NCBI GenBank assembly: GCA_046340555.1
Contig: JBKDSL010000023.1
Span: 1-61,975 of the forward strand
Direction of reading: 5' to 3'
Length of the DNA: 61,975 nucleotides
Source: JALRAP01 sp046340555
GTDB lineage: Bacteria; Bacteroidota; Bacteroidia; AKYH767-A; OLB10
This document shows, piece by piece, positions 25,877 to 35,836 of this stretch; positions within the stretch are counted from its first letter, which is position 1; every line of letters starts with the position of its first letter. The position numbers were made by a program, and so were the translations under genes. The notes beneath the pieces were generated by a model, which was not told the DNA's origin, ran no database searches, and saw only the letters and a list, made by a program, of their open reading frames with translations.

Positions 25877-27339
25877 TGAAGCAGCTTCAGGAAATATTGT
25901 ATAAAGCAGGTTTATTGGAAGTGGTGGGCGATACTTCAGTCCACATAGGTGATATATGCTTCAATACGGATGATATCAAGCCTGGTGATCTTTTTGTGGC
26001 GGTAAGGGGTACTCGTGCAGATGGCCATGCATTTATTTCCGCTGCAGTTAAATCCGGTGCTATTGCTGTTGTTTGCGAAACGCTGCCCGCCACTCTCGCC
26101 GCTGGAGTTACATTCGTTAAGGTTGCGGATAGTTCAGTGGCTTTGGCGATCATGGCTGCCAATTATTACGATAATCCATCTGAAAAGTTGCATTTGGTTG
26201 GTGTTACAGGTACCAATGGCAAAACAACCTCTGTCACTTTGCTTTATCGGTTGTTTATGAACTTGGGAATGCCATGCGGTTTGTTATCTACGGTCGAGAA
26301 CCGGATCAATCAACAGGTGATTCCGGCTACTCACACAACACCTGATCCAGTTCGACTAAACAGGTTGCTTGCAATGATGGTCGAAGATGGCTGCAGCTAT
26401 TGTTTCATGGAGGTTAGTTCACATGCGGTCGTACAACACCGGATTACCGGTTTGGTGTTTGCCGGAGGATTATTCACCAATATCACACATGACCATCTTG
26501 ATTACCACAAGACTTTCGATGAGTACATAAAGGCTAAGAAGGGTTTTTTCGATATGCTTCCGGCATCATCCTTCGCGATTTATAACTCAGATGACCGCAA
26601 TGGTTCAGTAATGGTTCAAAATTGCAAGGGGAAGGCTATATCATTCGGATTGCGAGGCATGGCTGATTTCAAGTGCAAAGTTATTGAGAACTCATTCGGT
26701 GGATTGTTGCTTGCGTTGGATGGACATGAGTTGCTTTGCAGGCTTATCGGATCATTCAATGCTTATAATGTAACGGGTGTTTATGCAGTTGCAGTAATGC
26801 TAGGGCAGGATAAACTTTCAGTGCTTACAGCGCTTAGCAATCTGGAATCCGTCGAGGGCAGGTTTCAGTATGTGGTTTCTGCGAAACGGGTAACAGGAAT
26901 TGTTGACTATGCACACACCCCTGATGCGTTGATGAATGTCTTAAACACCATCAAAGACCTCCGTACCGGTAATGAAACCGTAATTACCGTCGTGGGTTGT
27001 GGTGGTGATCGTGATAAGGCCAAACGTCCTGTAATGGGAAAAATCGCCTCCGATATGAGCGATAAGGTGATTTTCACATCAGATAATCCAAGGTCGGAAA
27101 ATCCAGATGTGATCATAGATGAAATGCGCAAAGGGGTTTCGCCTGTGAATTTCAAGAAAACGATTGCAGTGCCAGATCGCAAAGAAGCTCTTAGGCTCGC
27201 ATGCAGCATGGCTGAACCCGGTGATATAATTCTTGTTGCTGGCAAGGGTCATGAGAAGTATCAGGAGGTTTCTGGCATTAAAACTCCTTTTGATGACAAG
27301 CAGGTTTTATTGGATTCATTCAAACTGATGGAAAGCTGA
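25873..27339 (+). CDS. murE: UDP-MurNAc-L-Ala-D-Glu:meso-diaminopimelate ligase
   Basis: Adds the third amino acid to the peptidoglycan stem. The ATP-binding GTNGKT is at 113-118. The specificity motif DNPRSE starts at Asp404; DNPR is the form found in meso-diaminopimelate-adding enzymes, whereas lysine-adding enzymes have DNPA-type motifs. This predicts mDAP-type peptidoglycan. The 488-residue length is usual. It overlaps ftsI (4 bases) and mraY (1 base). murF, which often follows, is absent here. Confidence 0.96.
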   Translation: MMKQLQEILYKAGLLEVVGDTSVHIGDICFNTDDIKPGDLFVAVRGTRADGHAFISAAVKSGAIAVVCETLPATLAAGVTFVKVADSSVALAIMAANYYDNPSEKLHLVGVTGTNGKTTSVTLLYRLFMNLGMPCGLLSTVENRINQQVIPATHTTPDPVRLNRLLAMMVEDGCSYCFMEVSSHAVVQHRITGLVFAGGLFTNITHDHLDYHKTFDEYIKAKKGFFDMLPASSFAIYNSDDRNGSVMVQNCKGKAISFGLRGMADFKCKVIENSFGGLLLALDGHELLCRLIGSFNAYNVTGVYAVAVMLGQDKLSVLTALSNLESVEGRFQYVVSAKRVTGIVDYAHTPDALMNVLNTIKDLRTGNETVITVVGCGGDRDKAKRPVMGKIASDMSDKVIFTSDNPRSENPDVIIDEMRKGVSPVNFKKTIAVPDRKEALRLACSMAEPGDIILVAGKGHEKYQEVSGIKTPFDDKQVLLDSFKLMES

Positions 27340-28598
27340 TGCTGTATTACCTATTCGAATATTTAGATCGCGTTTTCGACATCCCCGGTGCTGGAGTTTT
27401 CCGGTTTATTTCATTCCGTGCGGCATTGGCTATAATTATTTCCTTGTTCATCACTTTGATTCTCGGTAAGCCAATCATACGCTTGCTCTTAAAAAAGCAG
27501 GTTGGTGAAACCATTCGTGATTTGGGTCTTGAGGGTCAAGCTCAAAAGAAAGGGACTCCTACAATGGGTGGCCTAATAATAATTTCCGCAATCCTGATAC
27601 CTACCATTTTGTTGGCAAGACTCGATAACATTTATATCCTGTTGATGATAGTCTCAACCTTATGGTTGGGATTCATCGGCTTCCTGGATGATTACATCAA
27701 GGTTTTCAAGAAGGATAAGGAAGGGCTTGCGGGCAGGTCAAAGATAATCGGCCAGGTAGGCTTGGGTTTGATTGTAGGGTCGGTACTTTATTTCCATAAT
27801 GATGTGGTTGTTCGCGATAATGTAATCCCGGCTGGTGGTCCTTCCATAACGCTCAATTCGGAGGCGGAATCCGAAATTCAGACGGGTCAGGGCGAGGCAA
27901 TGAAAACCAAGGATGTGAAATCCACAGCTACCACCATTCCATTCATGAAGAACAATGAGTTTGATTACCGGATGATTTCAGAGTGGTTGGGAGACAAGGC
28001 AGGAAAGTATGTTTGGATTATTTTCATATTGGCTGTAATTCTCATCGTGACTGCTGTGTCCAACGGAGCAAATATCACCGATGGAATTGATGGGCTAGCC
28101 ACTGGAACTTCTGCAATTATTGGAGTCACATTGGCGGTTTTTGCCTATGTATCCGGCAACACTATTTTCTCGGACTACTTAAACATCATGTACATTCCGA
28201 ACACAGGAGAGTTGATGGTGTTCATGAGCGCATTTGTAGGCGCTTGTGTAGGATTCCTTTGGTTCAATGCCTATCCTGCACAGGTTTTCATGGGGGATAC
28301 AGGTAGCTTGGCCCTCGGTGGAATAATAGCCGTTTTCGCTATCGCAATACGAAAGGAACTACTGATACCTGTACTCTGCGGAATCTTCCTCATAGAAAAC
28401 CTTTCTGTGATGATGCAGGTAAGTTATTTCAAATACACCAAAAGGAAATTCGGTGAAGGCAGAAGAATATTTCGCATGTCACCGCTACACCATCACTACC
28501 AGAAACTGGGATATCATGAATCCAAAATCGTAACCAGGTTTTGGATTGTAGGAATTATGCTGGCCGTATTGAGTATCGTAACATTGAAACTGCGCTAA
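27339..28598 (+). CDS. mraY: Phospho-N-acetylmuramoyl-pentapeptide transferase
   Basis: Integral membrane enzyme that transfers phospho-MurNAc-pentapeptide to undecaprenyl phosphate, making lipid I. 'KKGTPTMGGLIII' and 'FLDDYIKVFKKDKEGL' (with the catalytic Asp pair) are followed by 'NGANITDGIDGLATG' and 'FMGDTGSLALGG', and the His-rich 'PLHHHYQKLG' loop. It is longer (419 residues) than the about 360 of E. coli because of a soluble insert of roughly 60 residues at about 165-225, found in other Bacteroidota MraY proteins. About ten transmembrane helices are expected. Confidence 0.96.
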   Translation: MLYYLFEYLDRVFDIPGAGVFRFISFRAALAIIISLFITLILGKPIIRLLLKKQVGETIRDLGLEGQAQKKGTPTMGGLIIISAILIPTILLARLDNIYILLMIVSTLWLGFIGFLDDYIKVFKKDKEGLAGRSKIIGQVGLGLIVGSVLYFHNDVVVRDNVIPAGGPSITLNSEAESEIQTGQGEAMKTKDVKSTATTIPFMKNNEFDYRMISEWLGDKAGKYVWIIFILAVILIVTAVSNGANITDGIDGLATGTSAIIGVTLAVFAYVSGNTIFSDYLNIMYIPNTGELMVFMSAFVGACVGFLWFNAYPAQVFMGDTGSLALGGIIAVFAIAIRKELLIPVLCGIFLIENLSVMMQVSYFKYTKRKFGEGRRIFRMSPLHHHYQKLGYHESKIVTRFWIVGIMLAVLSIVTLKLR

Positions 28599-28600
28599 TA

Positions 28601-29944
28601 ATGTCTAACAAGCCCAAAATGGTTATTCTAGGTGCTGGCGAAAGCGGGCTTGGAAGTGCTGTGTTGGCCTTGAAGAAGGGTTATGATGTGTTTGTGTCTG
28701 ATAGCGGTCCTATCAGGGAAACTTACAAGGACGAGTTCATACGCCGTGGAATTCCCTTTGAGGAAGGTAAACATAGCGTGGATCGTTTAGTGGATGCGGT
28801 GGAGGTTATCAAAAGCCCAGGTATTCCTGACAAGGCTCCTGTTGTTGTTAAAATGAAGGATGCCGGCATATCTGTTGTCTCCGAGATAGAATTCGCCGGT
28901 AGGCACACGAATGCACATAAGGTTTGTATAACCGGTACAAATGGCAAAACCACTACTACCCTGCTCACATACCATATACTACAAAAGGCTGGGCTAAACG
29001 TTGGTTTGGCTGGCAATGTGGGCAAAAGCTTTGCCATGCAAGTCGCGGAAGCGGAACGTGACTTTTATGTGCTTGAGCTTAGCAGTTTCCAATTGGATGG
29101 AATGTTTCAATTCAGGGCTGACACATCAATCCTGCTCAACATCACACCCGATCACTTGGACCGTTACGAATACCAGCTTTCCAAGTATGTCGATTCCAAG
29201 TTCAGGATACTTAACAACCAGCGGCCGCAAGATGCATTTATATACTGCGCTGATGATCCGATTTTAAATGGCGCGATGAAAGATAGACAGGTGACACCTT
29301 CATGTTATCCGTTTTCCATTACAAGTTCCGAGGGCATGGCAGCCTTCATTCAAAATGAAAACCTAGTCATAAACATAAAAAACCAAATCCTCGATATGTC
29401 TATCTACAACCTGGCCCTTCAAGGCAAGCACAATCTCTACAACACCATGGCTGCAGGAATTGCAGCAAGGATTCTCGACATACGCAAAGAAGTCGTTAGG
29501 GAGAGTTTTGCTGATTTCAAAAACGCCGAACATCGTTTGGAGCATGTAATGACCGTGCATGGTATTGAATTTGTGAACGATTCCAAGGCCACCAATGTCA
29601 ATTCCGCCTGGTATGCATTGGAGTGTATGCAAAAGCCTGTGATTTGGATTGTAGGTGGGGTTGACAAAGGCAATGACTACGAGACATTGCGTGAATTGGT
29701 AAAGTCTAAAGTAAAAGCCATTGTTTGCCTAGGCAAGGAAAACACTAAGATACATGAGGCGTTTTCGGATATCGTCTCCGATATTTCTGAAACAGCCTCC
29801 GCTATGGATGCGGTTCAAAAGTCTTACGAAAAAGGACGCAAGGGAGATGTAGTGCTGCTTTCACCGGCATGTGCAAGCTTTGATTTGTTCAAAAACTATG
29901 AAGACCGCGGTTGGCAGTTCAAAACAGCTGTCCGTTCACTTTAA
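28601..29944 (+). CDS. murD: UDP-N-acetylmuramoylalanine--D-glutamate ligase
   Basis: Adds D-glutamate, the product of MurI in this window, to UDP-MurNAc-L-Ala. The ATG at 28601 lies two bases after the mraY stop; a longer frame from 28541 would lie inside mraY and is rejected. 'VILGAGESGLGSAVLA' (8-23) is the UDP-binding loop, GTNGKTT (112-118) the ATP loop, and 'NDSKATNVNSAWYAL' the later ligase motif. The 447-residue length is normal. Confidence 0.96.
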   Translation: MSNKPKMVILGAGESGLGSAVLALKKGYDVFVSDSGPIRETYKDEFIRRGIPFEEGKHSVDRLVDAVEVIKSPGIPDKAPVVVKMKDAGISVVSEIEFAGRHTNAHKVCITGTNGKTTTTLLTYHILQKAGLNVGLAGNVGKSFAMQVAEAERDFYVLELSSFQLDGMFQFRADTSILLNITPDHLDRYEYQLSKYVDSKFRILNNQRPQDAFIYCADDPILNGAMKDRQVTPSCYPFSITSSEGMAAFIQNENLVINIKNQILDMSIYNLALQGKHNLYNTMAAGIAARILDIRKEVVRESFADFKNAEHRLEHVMTVHGIEFVNDSKATNVNSAWYALECMQKPVIWIVGGVDKGNDYETLRELVKSKVKAIVCLGKENTKIHEAFSDIVSDISETASAMDAVQKSYEKGRKGDVVLLSPACASFDLFKNYEDRGWQFKTAVRSL

Positions 29945-29968
29945 TCATAATACTTATTAATTATCAGA

Positions 29969-31123
29969 ATGAACAATTGGTTGGATAAGCACTTCAAGGG
30001 CGACAGAGTGATCTGGGTTGTTGTAATGCTCCTTGCATTATTATCCATCCTAGCTGTCTATAGTTCAACCGGCACTCTTGCTTACAAAACCCAGCAGGGC
30101 AATACCGAGTATTATCTGCTGAAGCACTTGTTAATCCTGTTTCTTGGATTTGGTCTGATGTATTTTGCGCATCTGTTTAGATATACTGTTTATGCAAGAT
30201 TTGCCAACATTGTCATTGCTGTTGCAATTCCGTTGCTGCTTTTTACACTTGCGATGGGAACAAACCGCAACGAAGCAAGCCGTTGGCTCACACTGCCAAT
30301 AATCAATTTGTCTTTCCAAACATCCGACCTTGCCAAGCTTGCTTTGATTCTATTTGTGGCGCGAGCATTATCAATAAGGCAGGATAATATAAGAGACTTT
30401 AAATCGGCATTTGTTCCTATTATGCTGCCGGTGCTAATCACTTGCGCCTTGATTTTGCCAGCGAACTTTTCTACAGCTGCTGTTTTGTTTGCAACCTGTA
30501 TAATTCTGATGTTGGTAGGGAGGATAGCTTTGAAATACATTGCCTCATTGGTCGGTATCGGCATAGTTGTTCTTGCGCTTTTTATTTCTATTTCTTTGGC
30601 CATTGGGGAACCGGGGCGAATATCTACATGGTTCGCAAGGATGGAAACGTTTGTGGGTGGCAAAGAAGGGTCAGACAGTTATCAATCACAGCAAGCCTAC
30701 ATTGCAATAGCCAAAGGTGGTGTTGTAGGTGTCGGACCTGGTAACAGTTCTCAGCGTAATTTCCTGCCCCACCCATATTCTGACTTCATTTACGCTATCA
30801 TCATCGAGGAGTATGGTATGGTAGGAGGCGTAATGATAGTAATCCTCTATTTGGTTTTGCTCTTTCGAGCCGTGAAGATCGTGCGCAATTCACCGAAGGC
30901 CTTTGCAACATTCGCCGCCATCGGCTGCGCATTCAGTTTGGTTTTCCAAGCCATGATCAATATGGCTGTAACAGTAGGGTTATTCCCGGTAACAGGACAG
31001 CCTTTGCCCATGTTAAGCATGGGAGGCACATCCATTTGGTTCACAAGCATAGCAATCGGAATCATACTCAGCGTGAGTCGTGAAACCGAGGAGGAAGGAG
31101 GTTTGCAACCTGTTGCGGCCTGA
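29969..31123 (+). CDS. ftsW: Septal peptidoglycan polymerase FtsW (SEDS family)
   Basis: 384 residues with about ten transmembrane helices. SEDS signatures include 'TNRNEASRWLTLP' in the second quarter, 'QAYIAIAKGGVVGVGPGNS' with the conserved Gly-rich loop, and 'GLFPVTGQPLPMLSMGG' near the C terminus. FtsW polymerises glycan strands from lipid II and works with FtsI. The 24-base gap after murD is among the larger gaps in this cluster. It overlaps the murG start. Confidence 0.95.
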   Translation: MNNWLDKHFKGDRVIWVVVMLLALLSILAVYSSTGTLAYKTQQGNTEYYLLKHLLILFLGFGLMYFAHLFRYTVYARFANIVIAVAIPLLLFTLAMGTNRNEASRWLTLPIINLSFQTSDLAKLALILFVARALSIRQDNIRDFKSAFVPIMLPVLITCALILPANFSTAAVLFATCIILMLVGRIALKYIASLVGIGIVVLALFISISLAIGEPGRISTWFARMETFVGGKEGSDSYQSQQAYIAIAKGGVVGVGPGNSSQRNFLPHPYSDFIYAIIIEEYGMVGGVMIVILYLVLLFRAVKIVRNSPKAFATFAAIGCAFSLVFQAMINMAVTVGLFPVTGQPLPMLSMGGTSIWFTSIAIGIILSVSRETEEEGGLQPVAA

Positions 31124-32240
31124 TACACGAATCATAATCAGTGGAGGAGGTACGGGTGGTCATATCTTCCCGGCATTGGCAATTGCTGACGGATTGCGGA
31201 AAATCGATTCTTCTGTAAAAATACTTTTTGTAGGTGCGAAGGGTAGAATGGAAATGGAGAAGATTCCTGCTGCAGGATATGAAATCGTTGGCCTTAACAT
31301 ATCTGGTTTCAACCGTAGTCTCTCTTGGTCTAATTTGTCATTTCCTTTCAAGGTGGTTTCCAGTTTGATCAAGGCATTGTCGATTGTAAATAAATTCAAG
31401 CCAAATGTTGCTGTTGGAGTTGGTGGGTATGCCAGTGGGCCTCTGTTGTGGGCTGCTTCCAAGGTTGGTATTCCAACTGTAATTCAGGAGCAGAATTCGT
31501 ATCCCGGAGTCACCAACAAACTACTTGCTTCAAAAGCCCAACTAATTTGTACAGGTTACGATGGCATGGAGCGTTACTTTCCTGCATCAAAAATCATGGT
31601 AACAGGAAACCCTGTCAGGAATGATATGGTTGATATCATAGGAAAAAGAGCAGAGGCATTGTCTTTTTTCGGACTTGAAAATGGTAAGCGTGTGGTTTTG
31701 GTTGTGGGAGGTAGTCAAGGTGCATTATCAATCAATAAGGCAATTCTTGATGGTCTTAGTAGCTTGCGTGAATCTGGAGTGCAGTTGATTTGGCAATGTG
31801 GCACCAAGTTTTTGCCTGTAGCATTGGAGGCTATCAATTCCGTAGGATATCCGAATGCCCGCGCCTTTGATTTTATCAAGAGGATGGATTACGCTTATGC
31901 CGCCAGCGACCTGGTAGTATCCAGGGCGGGTGCGAGTACGGTTTCCGAGTTGTGTGTGGTTGGAAAACCTGCAATCATGGTGCCACTTCCAACTGCAGCT
32001 GAAGACCATCAAACGCACAACTGCATGTCGTTGGTGAAAAAGGGAGCTGCGATTCTTGTAAAGAATTCCGACGCTTCCAGTCTGTTGGTTGCAGAGACGA
32101 TTAAAACAGTCAACGATAAAAACTTGCTCCAGTCATTGGGCGATAACATGTTGAAATTGGCGGTAACAGATGCGGCACATCGAATCGCCAATGAAGTCTA
32201 TTCTATTGCATTAAAGCATCAGGAAAAATCGGTCAATTGA
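31113..32240 (+). CDS. murG: UDP-GlcNAc:lipid I GlcNAc transferase
   Basis: Adds GlcNAc to lipid I, making lipid II. 'IIISGGGTGGHIFPAL' is the first glycine-rich loop, and 'VVGGSQGA' and 'VVSRAGASTVSEL' are the other MurG motifs. No ATG precedes the first loop. I prefer TTG at 31113, five residues before RIIISGGG as in other MurG proteins, with a purine-rich AAGGAGG about 11 bases upstream. GTG at 31080 is the alternative and would add 11 residues. Either start lies inside the end of ftsW, so expression is probably coupled. Confidence 0.93.
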   Translation: MRPDTRIIISGGGTGGHIFPALAIADGLRKIDSSVKILFVGAKGRMEMEKIPAAGYEIVGLNISGFNRSLSWSNLSFPFKVVSSLIKALSIVNKFKPNVAVGVGGYASGPLLWAASKVGIPTVIQEQNSYPGVTNKLLASKAQLICTGYDGMERYFPASKIMVTGNPVRNDMVDIIGKRAEALSFFGLENGKRVVLVVGGSQGALSINKAILDGLSSLRESGVQLIWQCGTKFLPVALEAINSVGYPNARAFDFIKRMDYAYAASDLVVSRAGASTVSELCVVGKPAIMVPLPTAAEDHQTHNCMSLVKKGAAILVKNSDASSLLVAETIKTVNDKNLLQSLGDNMLKLAVTDAAHRIANEVYSIALKHQEKSVN

Positions 32241-33649
32241 AAAATATTTTCGATCATATCACCAAAGCGTATTTCCTAGGCATAGGCGGTATAGGCATGA
32301 GCGCCTTGGCCAGGTATTTCCATCATAAGGGAATAGAGGTGGTTGGTTATGATAAAACATCAACGCCACTAACGGATGAATTGATTCGTGAGGGCATTGT
32401 GGTTTCTTTTGTTGATGACCCCATTGGTCTGCCTGTATGGCTTAAATCCGATGATTCAACATCTGATTACATCGTTGTTTATACTCCTGCTATTCCTATC
32501 GACCATAAGGAGTTTAACTATTTCAAATCAAAGGGTGTTCGAATGTGGAAAAGGTCTGAAGTGTTGGGAGAGGTGACACGAGGAGTAAGAACGATTGCCA
32601 TAGCCGGAACGCATGGCAAAACCACCACTTCAACTATGATTGCTCATCTGTTGAAACATGCGAATAGGAATGTCACGGCTTTCCTGGGTGGCATTGCATC
32701 CAATTATGGAACCAATCTTTTGGTAGCTTCCGAATCCGAGAATGAGATTATGGTAGCTGAGGCCGATGAATACGATCGCTCCTTCCTTAAGTTAAATCCC
32801 GACACATCTGTCATCACTTCCCTAGACCCTGATCATCTTGATATATACGGTAGCAAACAGAACATGGTGGATTGTTATACGGAGTTTGCCTCAAGATTGA
32901 AGCCAGGCGGAACGATCTATGCCAAGTCTGGAATTGAAAACCAATCCGCCATTATACCTACGCAAACCTACTCGACGGATTCTTCGGGACAAATACACGC
33001 TAGTAATTTGCGCATAGTGAATGGCGCTTATGTTTTTGATGTATCTGCTCCCGATTTTGATATAACAGATATAGTGCTCTATTGCCCTGGCAGGCATAAT
33101 GTTGAGAATGCTGTGGCAGCTTCAGTTGTTTGTTATCAAGAGGGACTTACAAAGGATGAGATCAGGCAAGGCATGGCTTCGTTCAAGGGCGTTCATCGCA
33201 GATTCGAATATCGTTTTAGATCAGAGCATAGGGTGGTTATTGATGACTATGCCCACCATCCAACAGAACTTGCTGCTGCGATAGGTACTGTTCGCGAGTT
33301 GTACCCCGGCAAAAGGATTTTAGGAGTGTTTCAACCTCATTTGTATTCTAGAACAAGGGACTTTGCTGATGGTTTTGCCGACAGTCTTTCAAAACTTGAT
33401 GAATTGATCATGCTCGAAATTTACCCTGCCCGCGAGCTGCCGATTCCAGGAATCTCTTCATCCATGATTCTTGATAAATGCAATTCAGATTCCAAGCAAT
33501 TGGTTTCAAAGGGTCAATTGGCAACTGTTGTTGCCGAGTCATCCGCTGAGGTGGTTATCATGCTTGGAGCGGGTGATATCGATGTCTTAGTGCAAGACGT
33601 GGTTGATGCCCTACAATTAAAACAAACAAAAGGAGCCTTGAAACCATGA
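32237..33649 (+). CDS. murC: UDP-N-acetylmuramate--L-alanine ligase
   Basis: Adds L-alanine to UDP-MurNAc, the first stem residue. 'FLGIGGIGMSALARYF' (13-28) is the MurC signature, GTHGKTT (124-130) the ATP loop, and 'DDYAHHPTELAA' the late motif. The start is TTG at 32237, four bases before the murG frame ends; no ATG exists before the first glycine-rich loop. The 470-residue length is normal. The stop overlaps the ftsQ ATG by 4 bases. Confidence 0.95.
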   Translation: MKNIFDHITKAYFLGIGGIGMSALARYFHHKGIEVVGYDKTSTPLTDELIREGIVVSFVDDPIGLPVWLKSDDSTSDYIVVYTPAIPIDHKEFNYFKSKGVRMWKRSEVLGEVTRGVRTIAIAGTHGKTTTSTMIAHLLKHANRNVTAFLGGIASNYGTNLLVASESENEIMVAEADEYDRSFLKLNPDTSVITSLDPDHLDIYGSKQNMVDCYTEFASRLKPGGTIYAKSGIENQSAIIPTQTYSTDSSGQIHASNLRIVNGAYVFDVSAPDFDITDIVLYCPGRHNVENAVAASVVCYQEGLTKDEIRQGMASFKGVHRRFEYRFRSEHRVVIDDYAHHPTELAAAIGTVRELYPGKRILGVFQPHLYSRTRDFADGFADSLSKLDELIMLEIYPARELPIPGISSSMILDKCNSDSKQLVSKGQLATVVAESSAEVVIMLGAGDIDVLVQDVVDALQLKQTKGALKP

Positions 33650-34473
33650 TTAAAATTAACCGAAGAATATTGAACGTAGTGTCATGGGTTTTCCTTTCTG
33701 CTGCTTTGTTGGCTGTGGTGGGATTTGCAGAGAAGTCAAATCAGGAAGTCCTATGCAAGGGGTTGGAGGTAGTTATTGTCGATTCAACGAATCATTACTT
33801 TGTTTCTCCTAGCGACATACAGGTGCTTTTTGAATCAAAATCAGCTTCAGTACAAGGTAAGCCTTTGTCTGTTATAGATTTCAGGATGATGGAAAAAAGA
33901 ACGATGTCAAATCCTTACTTGGAGTCAGCTGATGTTTATGCAACTATTGATGGCCGCATCCGCATCGAAGTCGCGCAGCGCAATCCCGTAGTTCGTGTAA
34001 TAAACCATAATAATGAGCACTATTATATTGACGATAAGGGAGGGTTCATGCCTGTTGGCGACGACTATGCAACAAGGGTTCCTGTCGTCTCCGGTTATAT
34101 ATTCGATAGGCTGACTCAACGTTCGCTTGTGTTTGCTGTACCAATGGCCGATACTGCATCGAAGCCCATATTGCATCAAGTATATGAAGTGGCAGGTTTT
34201 ATTCAAAAGGATGGTTTTTGGAGTTCTCAAGTGGAGCAGATATATGTTAACCAGGATTTCGAAATAGAGCTTGTTCCGAGAGTTGGCAACCATACAATAC
34301 TCCTTGGCAGCTCAGAGCAACTTGAAAAAAAAATGAAAAATCTTTTGATGTTTTATCAAGAAGGAGCGTCAAAGTTAGGCTGGCAGGCCTACTCGCAACT
34401 CAATCTGAAGTTCGCGAACCAAGTGGTTTGCACAAGGTCTACTACTCTAATCAACGATACACTATCTAAATAA
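33646..34473 (+). CDS. ftsQ: Cell division protein FtsQ
   Basis: 275 residues: a short basic N terminus, one transmembrane helix (about 8-26, 'VVSWVFLSAALLAVVGFA'), then a periplasmic POTRA-like domain ('VVIVDSTNHYFVSPSDIQVL' onward) and a beta domain. The position between murC and ftsA is that of ftsQ, and the topology agrees. It links early and late divisome parts. ddl, which often sits before ftsQ, is absent. Confidence 0.9.
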   Translation: MIKINRRILNVVSWVFLSAALLAVVGFAEKSNQEVLCKGLEVVIVDSTNHYFVSPSDIQVLFESKSASVQGKPLSVIDFRMMEKRTMSNPYLESADVYATIDGRIRIEVAQRNPVVRVINHNNEHYYIDDKGGFMPVGDDYATRVPVVSGYIFDRLTQRSLVFAVPMADTASKPILHQVYEVAGFIQKDGFWSSQVEQIYVNQDFEIELVPRVGNHTILLGSSEQLEKKMKNLLMFYQEGASKLGWQAYSQLNLKFANQVVCTRSTTLINDTLSK

Positions 34474-34482
34474 CCATAACCC

Positions 34483-35790
34483 ATGTATAACAACCCAATT
34501 ATTGTAGGACTTGACATCGGTACAACTAAGATCTGTGCCATTGTTGGACAAAAAAATTCAAATGGTAAGATTGAAATTCTCGGGATGGGTAAGACCGAAT
34601 CACTTGGCGTGATGCGAGGGGTTGTTGCAAACATCGAGAAAACCGTTAACTCCATCAAGGAGGCAGTGAAGATTGCTGAAGCAAAATCAAATGCGGATAT
34701 TGGCTTGGTTTACGTTGGGATTGCAGGTCAGCACATTAAAAGCATACAACACCGTGGAATGATTACTCGTTCCAGTCTGAATGACGAGATCAGCAACGAT
34801 GACATTGATGCTATCATCAAGGATATGCATCGACTGGCAGTTCCTCCCGGTCAAGCCATCATACATGTAATTCCACAGGAGTATATCATCGACAATGAGC
34901 AGGGGATCAAAGATCCCGTTGGCATGTCTGGCATTCGGTTGGAAGCCAATTGCCATATCATTACCGGACTTATTACGGCTGCAAATAACATAAACAAGTG
35001 TGTTCAAAAGGCGGGACTGGAAGCAGCAAACCTGATACTAGAACCTTTGGCATCCGCCGAAGCGGTTTTGAGCGAGGAAGAGAAAGAAGCCGGAGTGGTG
35101 CTGGTTGACATAGGTGGTGGCACTACTGATATCGCCATTTTTCAAGATGGCATTATTCGTCATACGGCAGTAATACCGTTCGGTGGCAATGTTATAACCG
35201 ATGATATCAAGGAAGGCTGTTCTATCATTCGTAGCCTAGATGTGTTGTTGAAGGTGAAATTCGGTTCGGCTTTGGCCAAGCAAACCAAAAGCAATGAGAT
35301 TGTATCTATACCAGGACTTCGTGGTCGTGAACCCAAGGAGATTTCAGTGAGAAGTCTTGCTGAAATCATCCAAGCAAGAATGGAGGAAATTATCGAATGC
35401 GTGGCTTATGAGATCAAAAGCTCCGGATTTGAGAAAAAGCTTATCGCCGGAATAGTTGTAACGGGTGGAGGCTCCCAATTGAAGAACATTGCACAATTGA
35501 TAGAGTTCCACACCGGAATGGACACAAGGATAGGTTACCCTAATGAGCATTTGGCAAAAGGAACGGATGAAATCAAAAGCCCAATGTATGCAACTGCTGT
35601 TGGACTGGTCTTGAAGGGAATTGCAGAGCAAGAGAAAATCCAATTACGCGAACCGATTCAGGCAGAGCCACAGGCAATACCAACCATTGAAGAAAAGAAA
35701 AAGGAACCTGCGCACGGCTCTTGGTTCAATATAGTGTTTCAAAAAGGGAAAGACCTTATTAATGATGGTGGCCAAGACCCCAAATTATGA
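34483..35790 (+). CDS. ftsA: Cell division protein FtsA
   Basis: An actin-like ATPase that anchors FtsZ to the inner membrane. 'IVGLDIGTTKICAIVG' is the phosphate-1 motif, 'VLVDIGGGTTDIAIF' the phosphate-2 motif, and 'GIVVTGGGSQLKNI' the adenosine motif. The 435-residue length is normal. The C-terminal 'GSWFNIVFQKGKDLIND' could form the amphipathic membrane helix. It lies 9 bases after ftsQ and 46 bases before ftsZ. Confidence 0.96.
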   Translation: MYNNPIIVGLDIGTTKICAIVGQKNSNGKIEILGMGKTESLGVMRGVVANIEKTVNSIKEAVKIAEAKSNADIGLVYVGIAGQHIKSIQHRGMITRSSLNDEISNDDIDAIIKDMHRLAVPPGQAIIHVIPQEYIIDNEQGIKDPVGMSGIRLEANCHIITGLITAANNINKCVQKAGLEAANLILEPLASAEAVLSEEEKEAGVVLVDIGGGTTDIAIFQDGIIRHTAVIPFGGNVITDDIKEGCSIIRSLDVLLKVKFGSALAKQTKSNEIVSIPGLRGREPKEISVRSLAEIIQARMEEIIECVAYEIKSSGFEKKLIAGIVVTGGGSQLKNIAQLIEFHTGMDTRIGYPNEHLAKGTDEIKSPMYATAVGLVLKGIAEQEKIQLREPIQAEPQAIPTIEEKKKEPAHGSWFNIVFQKGKDLINDGGQDPKL

Positions 35791-35836
35791 CCAATCAACC
35801 AAGTAATAAAATCAAATCAATAAACCCCCCAAAAAA

